Assembly: GCA_021647785.1 (NCBI GenBank) | Contig: JAKIUC010000053.1 | Location: 1-33,076, forward strand | DNA length: 33,076 bases | Direction of reading: 5' to 3' | Origin: Melioribacteraceae bacterium | Lineage (GTDB): Bacteria > Bacteroidota > Ignavibacteria > Ignavibacteriales > Melioribacteraceae | Shown: in pieces, positions 32,576-33,076 of the stretch | Layout: each line of letters opens with the position of its first letter | How positions within the stretch are numbered: position 1 is the stretch's first letter | Position numbers and translations under genes: made by a program | Notes under the pieces: generated by a model | The model's database searches: none | The model's input: only the letters and a program-made list of their open reading frames with translations | Told to the model about the DNA's origin: nothing

Positions 32576-32659
32576 AGTTAACCCCAAAAGTTTTGATTAT
32601 AAACAAATCAACCCTTCCCCTCATTTTAATCATCTACACCTTTAGTAATCAATGCTCAA

Positions 32660-33076
32660 TTATTTTACCTTGTTAAGAATTCTTTTATATTTGGAAACAA
32701 GGTATAGTGGAAGAGAAACAAGATTAAAATTAACCTTTTCCTTTCTCTTATTAATAAATATTGAATTGTCAACTTTAGTAATTGAGGGAATGTCAGTGTT
32801 AAATCGAAGCCCCAGATCCAACTTCTTTTCCACAACATATACATGAAGCGATTTTAGAGTACCAGTTTTTCCGGCTTTCACTTCGATAGGCAATAAGGCA
32901 TCGTTAAAATCAGTAACAAAATCGATTTCTGCTTGAGCATTTTTGTAATTAGGGTCTCCTCAAATTGAGTTAAGTTATTGAAAACAAATGTGTTAAGGAC
33001 AAAAAGCCCTTGCATATATGCAAAGGTATCCGTATATTTGTTATATAACTTTGCATTTAATAAATAAGCAGACCAA
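32660..33076 (-). pseudogene. C-terminal part of a third DUF4143-type ATPase, frameshifted, cut by window edge
   Basis: The last ~90 residues read AQAEIDFVTDFNDALLPIEV, KAGKTGTLKSLHVYV, LGLRFNTDIPSITKVDNS and VSLPLYLVSKYKRIL, the standard end of DUF4143 proteins. Upstream (towards 33076) the homologous reading LNAKLYNKYTDTFAYMQGLF and VLNTFVFNNLTQFEE is in a different frame, so at least one frameshift lies near 32935-32965. The N-terminal half is outside the window. Probably a pseudogene unless the shift is a sequencing error. Confidence 0.7.

Noticed and set aside
1-33076. tRNA, rRNA, CRISPR array or replication origin
   Set aside because: No cloverleaf-like, rRNA-like or regularly spaced repeat-spacer pattern was recognised by reading; I did not run a covariance search.

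Overview
The window is visibly AT-rich and gene-dense. It looks like chromosome of a member of the Bacteroidota/Chlorobi/Ignavibacteria (FCB) lineage, most likely near Ignavibacteria; this is inferred, not proven. Pointers are a miaB / sigma-54 activator / lptE neighbourhood familiar from Bacteroidota, a GSCFA protein, an alpha-2-macroglobulin + PBP1C pair, weak Shine-Dalgarno signals at many genes, and several TAnnTTTG (-7 type) promoter elements. No rRNA, tRNA or CRISPR was seen.

Layout. 1-5300: signalling and small housekeeping genes (Cys-less LOV-like PAS protein, TPR protein with a membrane-anchored basic partner, TerB-like protein overlapping a DUF985 cupin, a small gene with an apparent ATT start, GSCFA hydrolase-like protein, polyphosphate kinase 2). 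5300-8590: a repeat-rich gap, yajQ, and a hipB-hipA operon with a third membrane-protein gene. 8590-11660: rpiA divergent from miaB, whose leader holds a 26-bp inverted repeat, then a secreted TPR/SPOR protein. 11660-15000: an accessory island carrying an AccI-like restriction endonuclease and an N6-adenine methyltransferase, followed by an attC-like inverted repeat, a broken small ORF and a second copy of the repeat's start. 15000-20600: core genes resume with the sigma-54 activator, lptE, a processive family 2 glycosyltransferase, a TPR protein, 3-methyladenine glycosylase and a DUF3108 protein. 20600-28940: a minus-strand envelope operon (alpha-2-macroglobulin lipoprotein, amidase lipoprotein, PBP1C). 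28940-33076: repeats, a 451-bp MITE-like element with 19-bp terminal inverted repeats, an L-2-hydroxyglutarate oxidase gene that appears to carry a palindromic repeat inside its coding sequence, and a graveyard of toxin-antitoxin and DUF4143 ATPase remnants.

Themes. Envelope biogenesis and protection dominate (LptE, SPOR, glycosyltransferase, DUF3108, A2M/amidase/PBP1C). Defence and addiction modules (HipBA, R-M, VapBC remnant, ATPase remnants) sit between them. Short palindromic or tandem repeat 'phrases' recur between genes and in at least two cases have entered coding sequence (PPK2 C-terminus, LhgO interior). The best candidates for something new are the LhgO insertion, the R-M cassette with attC-like ends, the ATT-start gene and the hipBA-linked membrane protein.
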